Assembly (NCBI GenBank): GCA_947478785.1
Contig: CANJXI010000015.1
Span: 1-60,472 of the forward strand
Source of the DNA: Caulobacteraceae bacterium
Lineage (GTDB): Bacteria > Pseudomonadota > Alphaproteobacteria > Caulobacterales > Caulobacteraceae
Direction of reading: 5' to 3'
Length of the DNA: 60,472 nt
The first letter of the stretch is position 1. Each line of letters opens with the position of its first letter. The notes beneath the pieces are model-generated. The model was not told the DNA's origin. It was given only the letters and a program-made list of their open reading frames with translations, and ran no database searches. Of the stretch, positions 8,599 to 16,330 are shown in pieces. Made by a program: the position numbers and the translations under genes.

Positions 8599-8766
8599 AT
8601 GAGCGAGCAGACGGCGGACGCCAAGAAGGGCAAATCATCGAAAGGTGAAGGCAAGGGTAAGAAGGCCAAGGACAAGTCGCCAAAGGCGGCCGCGCCAGAA
8701 GCGCCGAACGCCGCTCCCGAGCCAAAGGCCCTTCCCCAGATGCCTGGGTTCGACAGCGCCCGATGA
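8599..8766 (+). CDS. Small Lys/Ala/Pro-rich protein translationally coupled to phaC
   Basis: A 55-codon frame starts at ATG 8599 with a good ribosome-binding site (GGGAGG, 8584-8589) and ends in TGA at 8764-8766. It overlaps the phaC ATG by four bases (ATGA). The protein begins MSEQTADAKKGKSSKGEGKG, has about 13 Lys in its first 35 residues, then a Pro/Ala tail ending LPQMPGFDSAR. It is highly basic and likely unstructured in the N-terminal half. The composition recalls the histone-like tails of some PHA granule-associated proteins (PhaF type), but there is no phasin helix here. Function is not known; the coupling to phaC is what can be seen. Confidence 0.65.
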   Translation: MSEQTADAKKGKSSKGEGKGKKAKDKSPKAAAPEAPNAAPEPKALPQMPGFDSAR

Positions 8767-10541
8767 ACGGCGACCAGCGCGCCCAGTTGGAAAAACTGTC
8801 GATGAACCTGGCCCGGGCGGCGCTGACCGCCCAGGGCGCGTTCGCCGAGATGGCGCTGCGCCAGGCGGAACATCCGGCCGCGCTGTCGCCCGATCCGTTC
8901 CACGTGGCGCCGGCGCTGACCGAGGTGATGGGCCGCCTCGCCGCCCAGCCGGACCGGCTGATGCGCGCCCAGGCCGATCTTTTCGCCCGCTATCTGGACC
9001 TTTGGCAGAACACCGCGCGGCGGGCGGGTGGCGAAAGCCCCGCCCCGGTCGCCGAGCCCGCCCGTGGGGACAAGCGATTCGCCGATCCCGACTGGTCCGA
9101 GAACCCTGTCTTCGACGTGATCAAACAGTCCTATCTGCTCACCGCCAACTGGATGAACGGGCTGGTGGCCGACGTCGACAACATCGACCCGATGAGCAAG
9201 CGCCGCGTCGAATTCTTCATGAAGATGCTCACGGACGCGTTCTCGCCATCCAACTTCCTGGCGTCCAACCCCGCCGCGCTGCGCGAGGTGATGGCGACCG
9301 GCGGCGAGAGCCTGGTGCGCGGCATGGAGAACTTCTCCCAGGACCTGGAGCGCGGCGGCGGAAAGCTGTCCATCGCCCAGACCGACCCGGAACTGTTCAC
9401 CATCGGGGTGAACGTGGCCACGGCGCCGGGGAAAGTAATTTTCCGCAACGAACTCATTGAGCTGCTGCAATTTTCTCCGACCACCGATGAGGTCCACGAG
9501 ATCCCACTGGTGATCTTCCCGCCGTGGATCAACAAGTTCTACATCCTCGACCTGCGCCCGGAGAACTCGATGATCCGCTGGCTGTCGAGCCAGGGCTTCA
9601 CGGTCTTCCTGGCGTCCTGGGTCAACCCGACCCCGGAACTCGCCACCCGGACCTTCGAAGACTACATGCGCGAGGGGATCTACGAGGGGACCGCGGCGGC
9701 CATGGAGCAGGCCGGCGTCGATACGGTGAACACCGTCGGCTACTGCATCGGCGGCACGCTCTTGTCATCGACGCTGGCCCACATGGCGGCCAAGGGCGAC
9801 AAGCGGATCGCCTCGGCGACGTTCTTCGCGGCCCAGCAGGACTTCTCCGAAGCCGGCGACCTGCTGCTGTTCAGCGGCGAGGCCTGGCTGGGCGACCTCG
9901 AGAAGAAGATGGACGAGGGCGGTGGGGTGCTGTCGGGCCAGACCATGGCCGACACCTTCAACGCGCTCAGGGCCAACGACCTCGTCTGGTCGTTCTTCGT
10001 GAACAACTACCTGCTGGGCAAGGAGCCCAAGCCCTTCGACCTCTTGTTCTGGAACTCCGACCAGACGCGGATGCCCAAGACACTGCACCTGGACTACCTG
10101 CGCCGGTTCTACGGGAACAACCAGCTCGCCAAGGGCGAGTTCGTGCTGGACGGGGTGACGCTGGACCTCTCCACCGTCAAGACGCCGATCTATGTGCAGT
10201 CGTCCAAGGAGGACCACATCGCGCCGGCCCGGTCGGTCTACAAGGGCGCCAAGCTGTTCGGCGGTCCGGTCACCTTCATGATGGCGGGCTCGGGCCATAT
10301 CGCAGGCGTGATCAACGCGCCGGCCGCCAACAAGTACCAGTATTGGACCAACGACACCCTGCCCGCCACGCTGGAGGAATGGCAGTCCGGCGCGGTCGAG
10401 ACGCCCGGCTCCTGGTGGCCGAACTGGGCCGTCTGGCTCAAGGCCCGGTCCGGCGGGATGATCCCCGCCCGCGACCCGGCCAAGGGCAAGCTGAAGCCGC
10501 TCGGCGACGCGCCCGGCACCTATGTAAAGGTGAAGAGCTAG
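8763..10541 (+). CDS. phaC: Class I poly(3-hydroxyalkanoate) synthase
   Basis: PhaC polymerises (R)-3-hydroxyacyl-CoA into polyester storage granules. The 592-residue length fits class I enzymes that work without PhaE or PhaR. The alpha/beta-hydrolase core has the lipase-like box GYCIGG with the nucleophile Cys328, the catalytic Asp484 (SKEDHIAP) and His512 (GSGHIAG). The N-terminal domain (residues 1-200) is alpha-helical and variable, as expected. The start overlaps the upstream small gene by ATGA. A short GC-rich imperfect hairpin follows the stop. No phaA, phaB or phaZ is in the window. Confidence 0.96.
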   Translation: MNGDQRAQLEKLSMNLARAALTAQGAFAEMALRQAEHPAALSPDPFHVAPALTEVMGRLAAQPDRLMRAQADLFARYLDLWQNTARRAGGESPAPVAEPARGDKRFADPDWSENPVFDVIKQSYLLTANWMNGLVADVDNIDPMSKRRVEFFMKMLTDAFSPSNFLASNPAALREVMATGGESLVRGMENFSQDLERGGGKLSIAQTDPELFTIGVNVATAPGKVIFRNELIELLQFSPTTDEVHEIPLVIFPPWINKFYILDLRPENSMIRWLSSQGFTVFLASWVNPTPELATRTFEDYMREGIYEGTAAAMEQAGVDTVNTVGYCIGGTLLSSTLAHMAAKGDKRIASATFFAAQQDFSEAGDLLLFSGEAWLGDLEKKMDEGGGVLSGQTMADTFNALRANDLVWSFFVNNYLLGKEPKPFDLLFWNSDQTRMPKTLHLDYLRRFYGNNQLAKGEFVLDGVTLDLSTVKTPIYVQSSKEDHIAPARSVYKGAKLFGGPVTFMMAGSGHIAGVINAPAANKYQYWTNDTLPATLEEWQSGAVETPGSWWPNWAVWLKARSGGMIPARDPAKGKLKPLGDAPGTYVKVKS

Positions 10542-10613
10542 GTCGCCGTTCGCCTTCCCTCCCCTGCCTTGCGGGAAAGGAAGCGGCAGAGGTTACTAAC
10601 GTTTAATGCTGGC

Positions 10614-10646
10614 TACCTTGCACCACCCACTACCTTGCCATAGGTA
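10614..10646 (+). promoter_or_regulatory. Candidate PadR operator in the promoter of the PadR operon
   Basis: TACCTTGC occurs twice, at 10614-10621 and 10631-10638, 17 bp apart. The second copy is also half of an inverted repeat, TACC (10631-10634) and GGTA (10643-10646). The elements lie 25-57 bp before the GTG start of the padR gene. PadR proteins commonly repress their own operons from such dyads. The assignment rests on position and symmetry only. Confidence 0.4.
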
Positions 10647-10670
10647 TTGGGCTTGCAAGGAGGCGCCGAC

Positions 10671-10997
10671 GTGCCGGAAGCCATCGAGATCCAGCTGAAG
10701 AAGGGGGCGCTCGAGCTTTGCGTGCTCGCCCTCCTCTCGCGCCAGGAAAGCTACGCCTACGAGATCGCCAGCCGCCTCGCCGAGTCCATCGGCATGGGCG
10801 AAGGCACCATCTATCCCCTCATGCGACGCCTGCAGAACGAGCGGCTGGTGGAGACCCACCTGGTGGAGTCCTCGTCCGGCCCGTCGCGCAAGTACTACCG
10901 GCTCACCGAGGCCGGAAAGGCGAGCTTCGCCTCGCAGAAGGCCGCTTGGACGTCGTTTTCCGATGCGGTCCACGGCATCCTAGGAGAGGTCAAATGA
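10671..10997 (+). CDS. PadR-family transcriptional regulator
   Basis: This 108-residue winged-helix protein has the PadR signature: LKKGALELCVLALLS, SYAYEIASRL, EGTIYPLMRRLQNERLVE and the wing segment GPSRKYYRLTEAGKA. It probably binds DNA as a dimer and represses the operon it heads. The GTG at 10671 is chosen because AAGGAGG (10657-10663) is spaced 7 bases from it; a TTG at 10647 lies upstream of that site. The stop overlaps the next gene by ATGA, so the regulator and the membrane protein are translationally coupled. Confidence 0.9.
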   Translation: MPEAIEIQLKKGALELCVLALLSRQESYAYEIASRLAESIGMGEGTIYPLMRRLQNERLVETHLVESSSGPSRKYYRLTEAGKASFASQKAAWTSFSDAVHGILGEVK

Positions 10998-11575
10998 CCC
11001 GTCAGGCTTTCATGGCCCGGCTGCGGGACGGCCTGCGCGGCCTTCCCCCGCAGGCGATCGCTGACATCGTCGCCGACTACGAGACCCATTTCGCCGACGG
11101 TCTGGCCGCCGGGCGCAGCGAGGCCGACGTGGCCGCGGCCCTGGGCGATCCCGGCCGGCTGGCCCGGGAACTCCGCGCCGAGGCGGGCCTTCGGGCCTGG
11201 GAGGAAAGCCGCAGCCCCTCAGCGGGCGCGGCCGCCGTCTTCGCGGTGCTGGGCCTGGGCGCCATCGACATCCTGATCCTGCTGCCGATCCTGATGGGCG
11301 TCGGCGGCGCGCTCTTCGGCCTGGGCGTCGCGGCGATCGCCATCTTCTTCGGCGGCGGCGTGGTGTTCGCGGCCGGCCCCTTCACCGGCATGCCGGGCGG
11401 AGCGGCCGCAGCGATCCTGGCCGGCATCGGCCTGATGGCCGCGGCGACCTCGCTGGGCGCCCTGCTCACCCTGGTGACCATCGGCCTGGTCAACGCGCTC
11501 GTCTGGTACGGGCGGCTGCACTACCGCCTGCTCAAGCCCGCCCTGGAACCGCAAACCGTCGGAGGCCTCCAATGA
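10994..11575 (+). CDS. DUF1700 / HAAS-domain integral membrane protein
   Basis: The 193-residue protein has a soluble helical N-terminal domain (residues 1-65) with the DUF1700/HAAS pattern: LRDGLRGLPPQAIADIVADY, then THFADGLAAGRSEADVAAAL, then GDPGRLARELRAE. Three or four hydrophobic segments follow (about 72-100, 103-125, 130-170). Proteins of this type sit beside PadR regulators and are thought to sense or transduce through the membrane, but the signal is unknown. ATGA overlaps at both ends (10994-10997 and 11572-11575) place it in the middle of a tightly coupled three-gene unit. Confidence 0.85.
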   Translation: MTRQAFMARLRDGLRGLPPQAIADIVADYETHFADGLAAGRSEADVAAALGDPGRLARELRAEAGLRAWEESRSPSAGAAAVFAVLGLGAIDILILLPILMGVGGALFGLGVAAIAIFFGGGVVFAAGPFTGMPGGAAAAILAGIGLMAAATSLGALLTLVTIGLVNALVWYGRLHYRLLKPALEPQTVGGLQ

Positions 11576-12384
11576 TCCGCGTCCTCGTGCTGATCGCCGT
11601 GACCGGCTTTTTCGTCGCGGTCGTAACCATCTCCTCGGCCTTCGCCATCGGCGGACCGGAGGTCCTGGCCAACACCGCCTGGTCCTCCTGGCACAAGGGC
11701 CACATGGGCCCGCATGGCGGCTGGACCTGGGACTGGGACAGCGACGACGACCAGGCCTCCGGCCCGCAGGCGACCCGGACGCTCGCCTGGAGCGGCGGGG
11801 ATGCGCTGGAGATCGATGTCCCGGCCGACGTCACCTACACGCAAGCGGCGGGTCCGGCCAAACTGACGGTCACGGGACCGAAGCAAGCCGTGGACGACGT
11901 GGTGGTCGCGGGAGGCCACATCCGCTTCGCCGACGGCTTCCGTCACCACCGCCATGGCTCGAAGCTCACCGTCGTGATGAGCGCGCCGGATGTCAGCCGC
12001 TTCGCCATCAGCGGCTCAGGCCGGCTGGCCATCAACGACTTCAAGCAGGCCAAGCTCGCGCTCGACCTGTCGGGCGACACCGAGGTCACTGCCAAGGGCC
12101 AGGCCGACAGCATCGACGTGGACATCTCCGGGTCGGCCCAGGCTGACCTGGGCCAGATCAAGGCCAAGGGCGCCGAGGTCGATATCTCCGGCGCCGGCGA
12201 GGTTATCGTCGCACCCACCGAATGGGCGAAGCTGGGCATCTCCGGGTCCGGCGAGGTGACGCTGAAGAGCAACCCGCCGAAGCTGGAGACCGACATCTCC
12301 GGCTCCGGCAGCATCCGCCAGGAAGGCGGCGAAGCCGACGTAGTCCCCGCGCCGGAGCCTGCCAAGGCCGGCAAGCGGCTATAG
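11572..12384 (+). CDS. Exported GIN-domain (DUF2807-type) protein
   Basis: This 270-residue protein has a signal peptide (cleavage likely after SSAFA, near residue 25) and a C-terminal domain of repeating short beta strands. The strands carry phrases such as AISGSGRLAI, DLSGDTEVTA, DISGSAQADL, DISGAGEVIV, GISGSGEVTL and DISGSGSI, roughly every 20 residues. This is the right-handed beta-helix-like GIN domain seen in DUF2807/DUF4097 proteins. It is expected in the periplasm or at the outer surface. Its start overlaps the DUF1700 stop by ATGA. The ligand or partner is unknown. Confidence 0.85.
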   Translation: MIRVLVLIAVTGFFVAVVTISSAFAIGGPEVLANTAWSSWHKGHMGPHGGWTWDWDSDDDQASGPQATRTLAWSGGDALEIDVPADVTYTQAAGPAKLTVTGPKQAVDDVVVAGGHIRFADGFRHHRHGSKLTVVMSAPDVSRFAISGSGRLAINDFKQAKLALDLSGDTEVTAKGQADSIDVDISGSAQADLGQIKAKGAEVDISGAGEVIVAPTEWAKLGISGSGEVTLKSNPPKLETDISGSGSIRQEGGEADVVPAPEPAKAGKRL

Positions 12385-12392
12385 GCTGGGTG

Positions 12393-12884
12393 TCAGGTTT
12401 CCCGACGGATCTCGACAACCGGGATCTTGCGGGTGGTCCGTGACTGGTAGTCGGCGAACCCGGGGGTTTGCCCGGAGACGATGGAGAAGATGCGGTCGCG
12501 TTCCCCGTCCGGCAGGGGAACGGCGATCGCCCGATAGGTGTCAGCCCGGATTTCGACCTCGACCCTCGGGTTGGCGACAATGCTGTTGAACCAGGCCGGA
12601 TTTTCCTTGGCGCCGCCGGTCGAGGCGATGACGAACAGGCGGCCTTCGACCTCGACGTAGGCCAGCGGAACCGTCCTTGCCCGCCCGGACTTCGCGCCGA
12701 TCACCGTGACGAGGATCAGGGGAACGCGGGAAAGTTCCCCGGGCACGACCCCGCCATGGGCCCGGAACGCTTCGATGAAGCGGCTGTTGATATCCCTGGT
12801 GACATGGCCGGGCCGTCCCGACCGCACATCGGCGATCATCGCCTCCAGGTCCCGGCCGGTCAGGGATGCCCCCGGATCGCTCAT
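12393..12884 (-). CDS. Nitroreductase / deazaflavin-dependent-oxidoreductase family protein (DUF385)
   Basis: The 163-residue protein has the split-barrel signature of the F420H2-dependent nitroreductase (DUF385) family: LILVTVIGAKSGRARTVPLAYVEVEGRLFVIAS followed by GGAKENPAWFNSIVANPRVEVE. The family uses F420 in actinobacteria; proteobacterial members may bind another flavin, so the cofactor is uncertain. The ATG at 12884 is preferred because the family N-terminus fits there. It lies 8 bp after msrB on the same strand and is probably co-transcribed with it. Confidence 0.8.
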   Translation of the reverse strand: MSDPGASLTGRDLEAMIADVRSGRPGHVTRDINSRFIEAFRAHGGVVPGELSRVPLILVTVIGAKSGRARTVPLAYVEVEGRLFVIASTGGAKENPAWFNSIVANPRVEVEIRADTYRAIAVPLPDGERDRIFSIVSGQTPGFADYQSRTTRKIPVVEIRRET

Positions 12885-12892
12885 GGAGGCTG

Positions 12893-13384
12893 TCAGGCCG
12901 GGACGAACTTGATCGCCACGCCGTTGTTGCAGTAGCGCAGGCCGGTGGGCCGGGGCCCATCGTCGAAGACGTGGCCCTGGTGGCCCAGGCACTGGGCGCA
13001 GTGGTACTCGGTGCGCGGCACGCCGATGCCGAAGTCGGTCTTCTTGGCGATCGCGCCCGGGATGGCGGTATAGAAGCTCGGCCAGCCGGTGCCGCTCTCG
13101 AACTTCCAGTCCGACTTGAACAGCGGCAGCGCGCAGCCCACGCAGACGAAGGTCCCCTTGCGGTGTTCCTTGAGCAGCGGGCTGGAGCCCGGCCGCTCGG
13201 TGTCCTCGTGCCGCAGCACCTCATAGGAGGGACCCGGCAGGCGGGCTTTCCACTCGGCGTCGGAGAGCTTGCGGAACGGGGACGCGGCAAAGGCGTCGGC
13301 GGCGGCCAGCGCCGCGCCGGGCGCGGCCATGGCGAAGGCCGAGGCCATCAGGAAGCCGCGGCGCGAAAGGGTCTGGGTGCTCAT
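12893..13384 (-). CDS. msrB: Peptide-methionine (R)-S-oxide reductase MsrB, Tat-exported
   Basis: MsrB repairs methionine-R-sulfoxide in oxidised proteins. The 163-residue protein carries a twin-arginine signal (SRRGFLMASAFAMAAPGAALA), so it acts in the periplasm. The mature domain has zinc-site pairs CVGC and CAQC, the conserved GTGWPSF and GHVFDDGP motifs, and the catalytic Cys in RYCNN. The ATG at 13384 places the RR motif correctly near residue 8. It is followed by the DUF385 gene after 8 bp. Confidence 0.94.
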   Translation of the reverse strand: MSTQTLSRRGFLMASAFAMAAPGAALAAADAFAASPFRKLSDAEWKARLPGPSYEVLRHEDTERPGSSPLLKEHRKGTFVCVGCALPLFKSDWKFESGTGWPSFYTAIPGAIAKKTDFGIGVPRTEYHCAQCLGHQGHVFDDGPRPTGLRYCNNGVAIKFVPA

Positions 13385-13436
13385 GGCCGAATTACGTGGC
13401 CCAAGCGGCGCGGGATGCAAGCCCCCGCCTCCCGAA

Positions 13437-14417
13437 TCACAGCCCCGCGCCCTCCTCCAGGCCCAGCATCAGGTTGAGATTCTGGACGGCGGCCCCCGAC
13501 GCGCCCTTGCCCAGGTTGTCGAGGACGGCGACCAGGCGGGCCTGCGTGCCCTCGGCGTTGCCGAAGACGTAGAGCTTCATGCGGTTGGTGCCGTTCAGCG
13601 CCTCGGGGTCGAGGTCGCGGACGTAGCCTCCGGCCCCGGCGCGGGTCTTCCGCAGGGCCGCGCATTCGGCCCCGCTGGCGACCTCGACGAACCGCTCGCC
13701 GGCGTAGTGGGCCGCGAGCGCCGCATGCAGGTCGGCGGGATCGGGCTTGCCGGGCAGCGCCCAGAGCTGCAGCGGGACCTCGACGATCATCCCCTGGGCG
13801 TATCGGCCCACCGCGGGCGCGAAAACCGGCGCGTGCGTCAACCCGCCGTGCCGCTGCATCTCCGGCAGATGCTTGTGGGCGAGGTTCAGGCCGTAGGGGC
13901 GGAAGGCGTCGCGGGTTTCTTCCGGCGGCTTGAGGGTCTCGAACTCCGCGATCAACCCCTTGCCGCCGCCCGAGTAGCCGGAGATGGCGTTGACGGTGAG
14001 CGGGAAGTCGGCCGGGATCAGGCCCGCCGCCGTCAGCGGCCGGATCAGACCGATGAAGCCCGTGGGGTAGCACCCCGGATTGCTGACCCGCGTGGAGCCG
14101 GCGATGGCGGCGCGTTGGCCGCGCTCCAGTTCGGCGAAGCCATAGGTCCAGTCCGGCGCGACCCGATAGGCGGTCGACGCGTCGACAATGCGGACGCTGT
14201 TGCTGGTCACCATGGCCACGGCCTCGCGGGCCGCGTCGTCCGGCAGGCACAGGACCACGGCGTCGACGCCGTTCAGAAGCTCTGCGCGCGCGTCGGCGTC
14301 CTTGCGCCGCGCGGGGTCGATGGAGACGACCTCAAGGTCGGCCCTGCGCTCCAGGCGCTCGCGGATCTGCAGGCCCGTGGTGCCGGCTTCGCCGTCGATG
14401 AAGACTGTGTGGGTCAT
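13437..14417 (-). CDS. argC: N-acetyl-gamma-glutamyl-phosphate reductase, type 2
   Basis: ArgC performs the NADPH-dependent third step of arginine biosynthesis. The 326-residue length and start ([20 protein letters not shown]) fit the shorter ArgC type 2 family. Catalytic Cys116 is in [11 protein letters not shown], followed by the conserved [11 protein letters not shown] and ending in [20 protein letters not shown]. It follows rplM-rpsI on the same strand but a strong terminator separates them, so it probably has its own promoter within 14418-14434 or gets limited readthrough. Confidence 0.95.
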   Translation of the reverse strand: MTHTVFIDGEAGTTGLQIRERLERRADLEVVSIDPARRKDADARAELLNGVDAVVLCLPDDAAREAVAMVTSNSVRIVDASTAYRVAPDWTYGFAELERGQRAAIAGSTRVSNPGCYPTGFIGLIRPLTAAGLIPADFPLTVNAISGYSGGGKGLIAEFETLKPPEETRDAFRPYGLNLAHKHLPEMQRHGGLTHAPVFAPAVGRYAQGMIVEVPLQLWALPGKPDPADLHAALAAHYAGERFVEVASGAECAALRKTRAGAGGYVRDLDPEALNGTNRMKLYVFGNAEGTQARLVAVLDNLGKGASGAAVQNLNLMLGLEEGAGL

Positions 14418-14434
14418 GGCCAGGATATCCAGAC

Positions 14435-14468
14435 AAAAAAAGGGCGCTCCGGTTTCCCGAAGCGCCCT
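14435..14468 (-). terminator. Rho-independent terminator of rplM-rpsI
   Basis: On the minus strand AGGGCGCT (14468-14461) pairs with AGCGCCCT (14448-14441) through a short loop extended by further CG pairs. It is followed at once by seven T (14441-14435). It lies 30 bp after the rpsI stop and 18 bp before the argC start. Confidence 0.85.
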
Positions 14469-14497
14469 TGTCCGTAACGCGAGTTTCGCGACGCGGC

Positions 14498-14992
14498 TTA
14501 GCGCTTCGAGAACTGGAAGGAACGGCGGGCCTTGGCCTTGCCGTACTTCTTCCGCTCAACGACGCGGCTGTCGCGGGTGAGCAGGCCATGCGGCTTCAGC
14601 ACCGCGCGAAGGCCCGGCTCGTAATAGGTGAGCGCCTTGGAGATGCCGTGGCGAATGGCGCCGGCCTGGCCGGAGAGGCCCGAGCCCTGCACCGAGACGA
14701 TCACGTCGAACTGGCCCGCCCGGTCGGCGAGGTCCATCGGCTGGGCGATCATCATCCGCAGCACGGGACGCGCGAAGTAGATCTCCTGGTCACGGCCGTT
14801 GATGGTGATCTTGCCCTTGCCGGGCTGGATCCAGACCTTGGCGATGGCGTTCTTGCGCTTGCCGGTCGCGTAGGAGCGGCCTTGCGCGTCGACCTTGCGC
14901 TCGTGGACGACGGCGTCCTCGCCGTTCTGGGTGCCCAGGCCCTTGAGGGCGTCGAAGCCGGTGGGGGCTTCGGTGGTGGGGGTTTCCGACAT
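14498..14992 (-). CDS. rpsI: 30S ribosomal protein S9
   Basis: S9 contacts tRNA in the ribosomal P site through its C-terminal tail. The 164-residue protein has an alphaproteobacterial N-terminal extension (residues 1-38) and then the conserved core [20 protein letters not shown] and TVNG-like [13 protein letters not shown]. It ends [20 protein letters not shown] and FSKR, the universal C-terminus. It begins 5 bp after the rplM stop, so the two genes form the classical L13-S9 operon. Confidence 0.98.
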   Translation of the reverse strand: MSETPTTEAPTGFDALKGLGTQNGEDAVVHERKVDAQGRSYATGKRKNAIAKVWIQPGKGKITINGRDQEIYFARPVLRMMIAQPMDLADRAGQFDVIVSVQGSGLSGQAGAIRHGISKALTYYEPGLRAVLKPHGLLTRDSRVVERKKYGKAKARRSFQFSKR

Positions 14993-14997
14993 CTGGT

Positions 14998-15471
14998 CTA
15001 CGCGCTCCGCACGTTCTTGGCGTTCAGCTCGGCGAACGCGATGGTCTCGGGGTTCTGGGCTTCGTGCGGATGCTCCGGCGCGTTGTAGACGCGCAGGTGG
15101 GTCAGCTGCTTGCGCGCCAGCGGGCTTTCCTTGGGCAGCATGCGCTCGACGGCCTTTTCCAGCACCCGCTCGGGGTACTTGCCATCGAGGATCTGGCCGG
15201 CGGTGCGTTGCTTGACGCCGCCCGGGTGGCCGGTGTGCCAGTAGTAGATCTTGTCGCTGAGCTTCTTGCCCGTGAACTTCACCTTGTCGGCGTTCACCAC
15301 GACGACGAAGTCGCCGCAGTCGACGTGCGGGGTGTAGTCGGGACGGTGCTTGCCGCGAAGGCGCATGGCGATGAACGTGGCGAGACGGCCGACAACGGCG
15401 TTCTCGGCGTCGATCACGATCCACTTCTTCTCGACCTCGGCGGGCTTCAACGAAGCCGTGGTCTTTTGCAT
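14998..15471 (-). CDS. rplM: 50S ribosomal protein L13
   Basis: L13 is an early assembly protein of the large subunit. The 157-residue sequence shows [20 protein letters not shown], the central [27 protein letters not shown] and [19 protein letters not shown], all typical of L13. The ATG at 15471 gives the expected N-terminus with a short extension ([16 protein letters not shown]). A promoter and a leader hairpin are proposed just upstream. Confidence 0.98.
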   Translation of the reverse strand: MQKTTASLKPAEVEKKWIVIDAENAVVGRLATFIAMRLRGKHRPDYTPHVDCGDFVVVVNADKVKFTGKKLSDKIYYWHTGHPGGVKQRTAGQILDGKYPERVLEKAVERMLPKESPLARKQLTHLRVYNAPEHPHEAQNPETIAFAELNAKNVRSA

Positions 15472-15494
15472 GGGAATTGGGTCCGTAAGCTCTC

Positions 15495-15511
15495 GGGGCG
15501 AAAGGCGCCCC
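15495..15511 (-). promoter_or_regulatory. Hairpin in the rplM-rpsI 5' leader
   Basis: GGGGCG (15495-15500) and CGCCCC (15506-15511) form a 6-bp stem with a 5-base loop inside the predicted untranslated leader, 24-40 bp before the rplM start. Ribosomal-protein leaders are often autoregulatory; whether this one binds L13 or S9 is unknown. Confidence 0.35.
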
Positions 15512-15525
15512 GATGTGAGCCGCGG

Positions 15526-15554
15526 CTTATGCCTATGGAGCCGGCGGAAGTCAA
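15526..15554 (-). promoter_or_regulatory. Predicted sigma70-type promoter of rplM-rpsI
   Basis: On the minus strand TTGACT (15554-15549) and CATAAG (15531-15526) are separated by 17 bp, a near-consensus -35 and a four-of-six -10. Transcription would start near 15519, giving a leader of about 48 nt. The AT-rich DNA upstream (15575-15625), with a TACCA-N4-TGGTA dyad at 15604-15617, could act as an UP element or a binding site. Confidence 0.5.
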
Positions 15555-15631
15555 CTGCCTCGATCGCGGATATCTATCAAAATTGTAAGTAAAAACAATA
15601 CTATACCAACAGTGGTAATATGATACCGCGT

Positions 15632-16243
15632 CTATTTGGCCTTTTCCTCAGCCAGGTAGGCCGAGCTGAGCGTCCCCTTGGCCTTCGCCACCGGGAACAG
15701 CGTCGGGTAGAACTGCACGAAGGTGGTGTCGACGGCCGCGTGGGCCTGATGGCAACTGGCGCAGGCGGCGGTGGCGGGAATCCGCGCGCCCGGCTGCTCG
15801 CCGTGGAAGCAGAAGAAGCCCCAGCCGCCGGCGTCCCTGAAGCGGGCCGTATCCTTCACATGGGCCTCGACCGCGATCCGCCCGCCCTGGGAACGGCCAG
15901 CCTTGTCGATGGACTGGTGGGCTTCCGCCGAGCGCACCTCGAGCACCAGCACCGTCCCGTCCGGCCAGGTCCCGGTCTGCAGGAACGTCCGGTAGGCCGC
16001 CGGGTCCACCAGGACGTTGTCGAAGGCGTGCATCTGGCCCCCGCCGCCCTCGACATAGGCCATGTCCATGCCCGAGGAGAGATAGACCCAGGTCCGGTAG
16101 TCCGCCGGGAAGGTGAGCTTGCCGTCTGACGTGTAGGTCGCCGCCGCGGCCGGCGCCTGGGCGTGCGAGACGACCGCCCCACTGAGGCCCACGAGGAGCG
16201 ACCCGGCCACGGCCGTCAGGACTAAGCGAAGGTGTCGGGTCAT
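15632..16243 (-). CDS. Cytochrome P460-family c-type heme protein
   Basis: This exported 203-residue protein has a signal peptide (cleavage after about SHAQA, residue 30), a cytochrome P460-type beta domain (FPADYRTWVYLSSGMDMAYV; QTGTWPDGTVLVLEVRSAE) and one heme attachment motif CASCH (161-165) followed by QAHAAVDTTFVQFYPTLFP. P460 proteins of ammonia oxidisers oxidise hydroxylamine or bind NO through a heme cross-linked lysine; many relatives have no assigned reaction. The substrate is therefore unknown. It stands between rplM and ctaA, same strand, with 87 bp to ctaA. Confidence 0.85.
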   Translation of the reverse strand: MTRHLRLVLTAVAGSLLVGLSGAVVSHAQAPAAAATYTSDGKLTFPADYRTWVYLSSGMDMAYVEGGGGQMHAFDNVLVDPAAYRTFLQTGTWPDGTVLVLEVRSAEAHQSIDKAGRSQGGRIAVEAHVKDTARFRDAGGWGFFCFHGEQPGARIPATAACASCHQAHAAVDTTFVQFYPTLFPVAKAKGTLSSAYLAEEKAK

Positions 16244-16330
16244 GGCTGGTCCCCCAAATGCCGCACCGCTGTTTTGCGACAGGGCTGCGACGGCCTCAAT
16301 GACAAGGTTCCCTCGTTTCGAGCCAGCCCC

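Noticed and set aside
8067..9497. A 476-codon minus-strand open frame covering the start of phaC
   Set aside because: Only its last 151 codons make a plausible gene. The remainder is antisense to phaC and has the His/Arg/Gly bias typical of shadow frames in GC-rich DNA.
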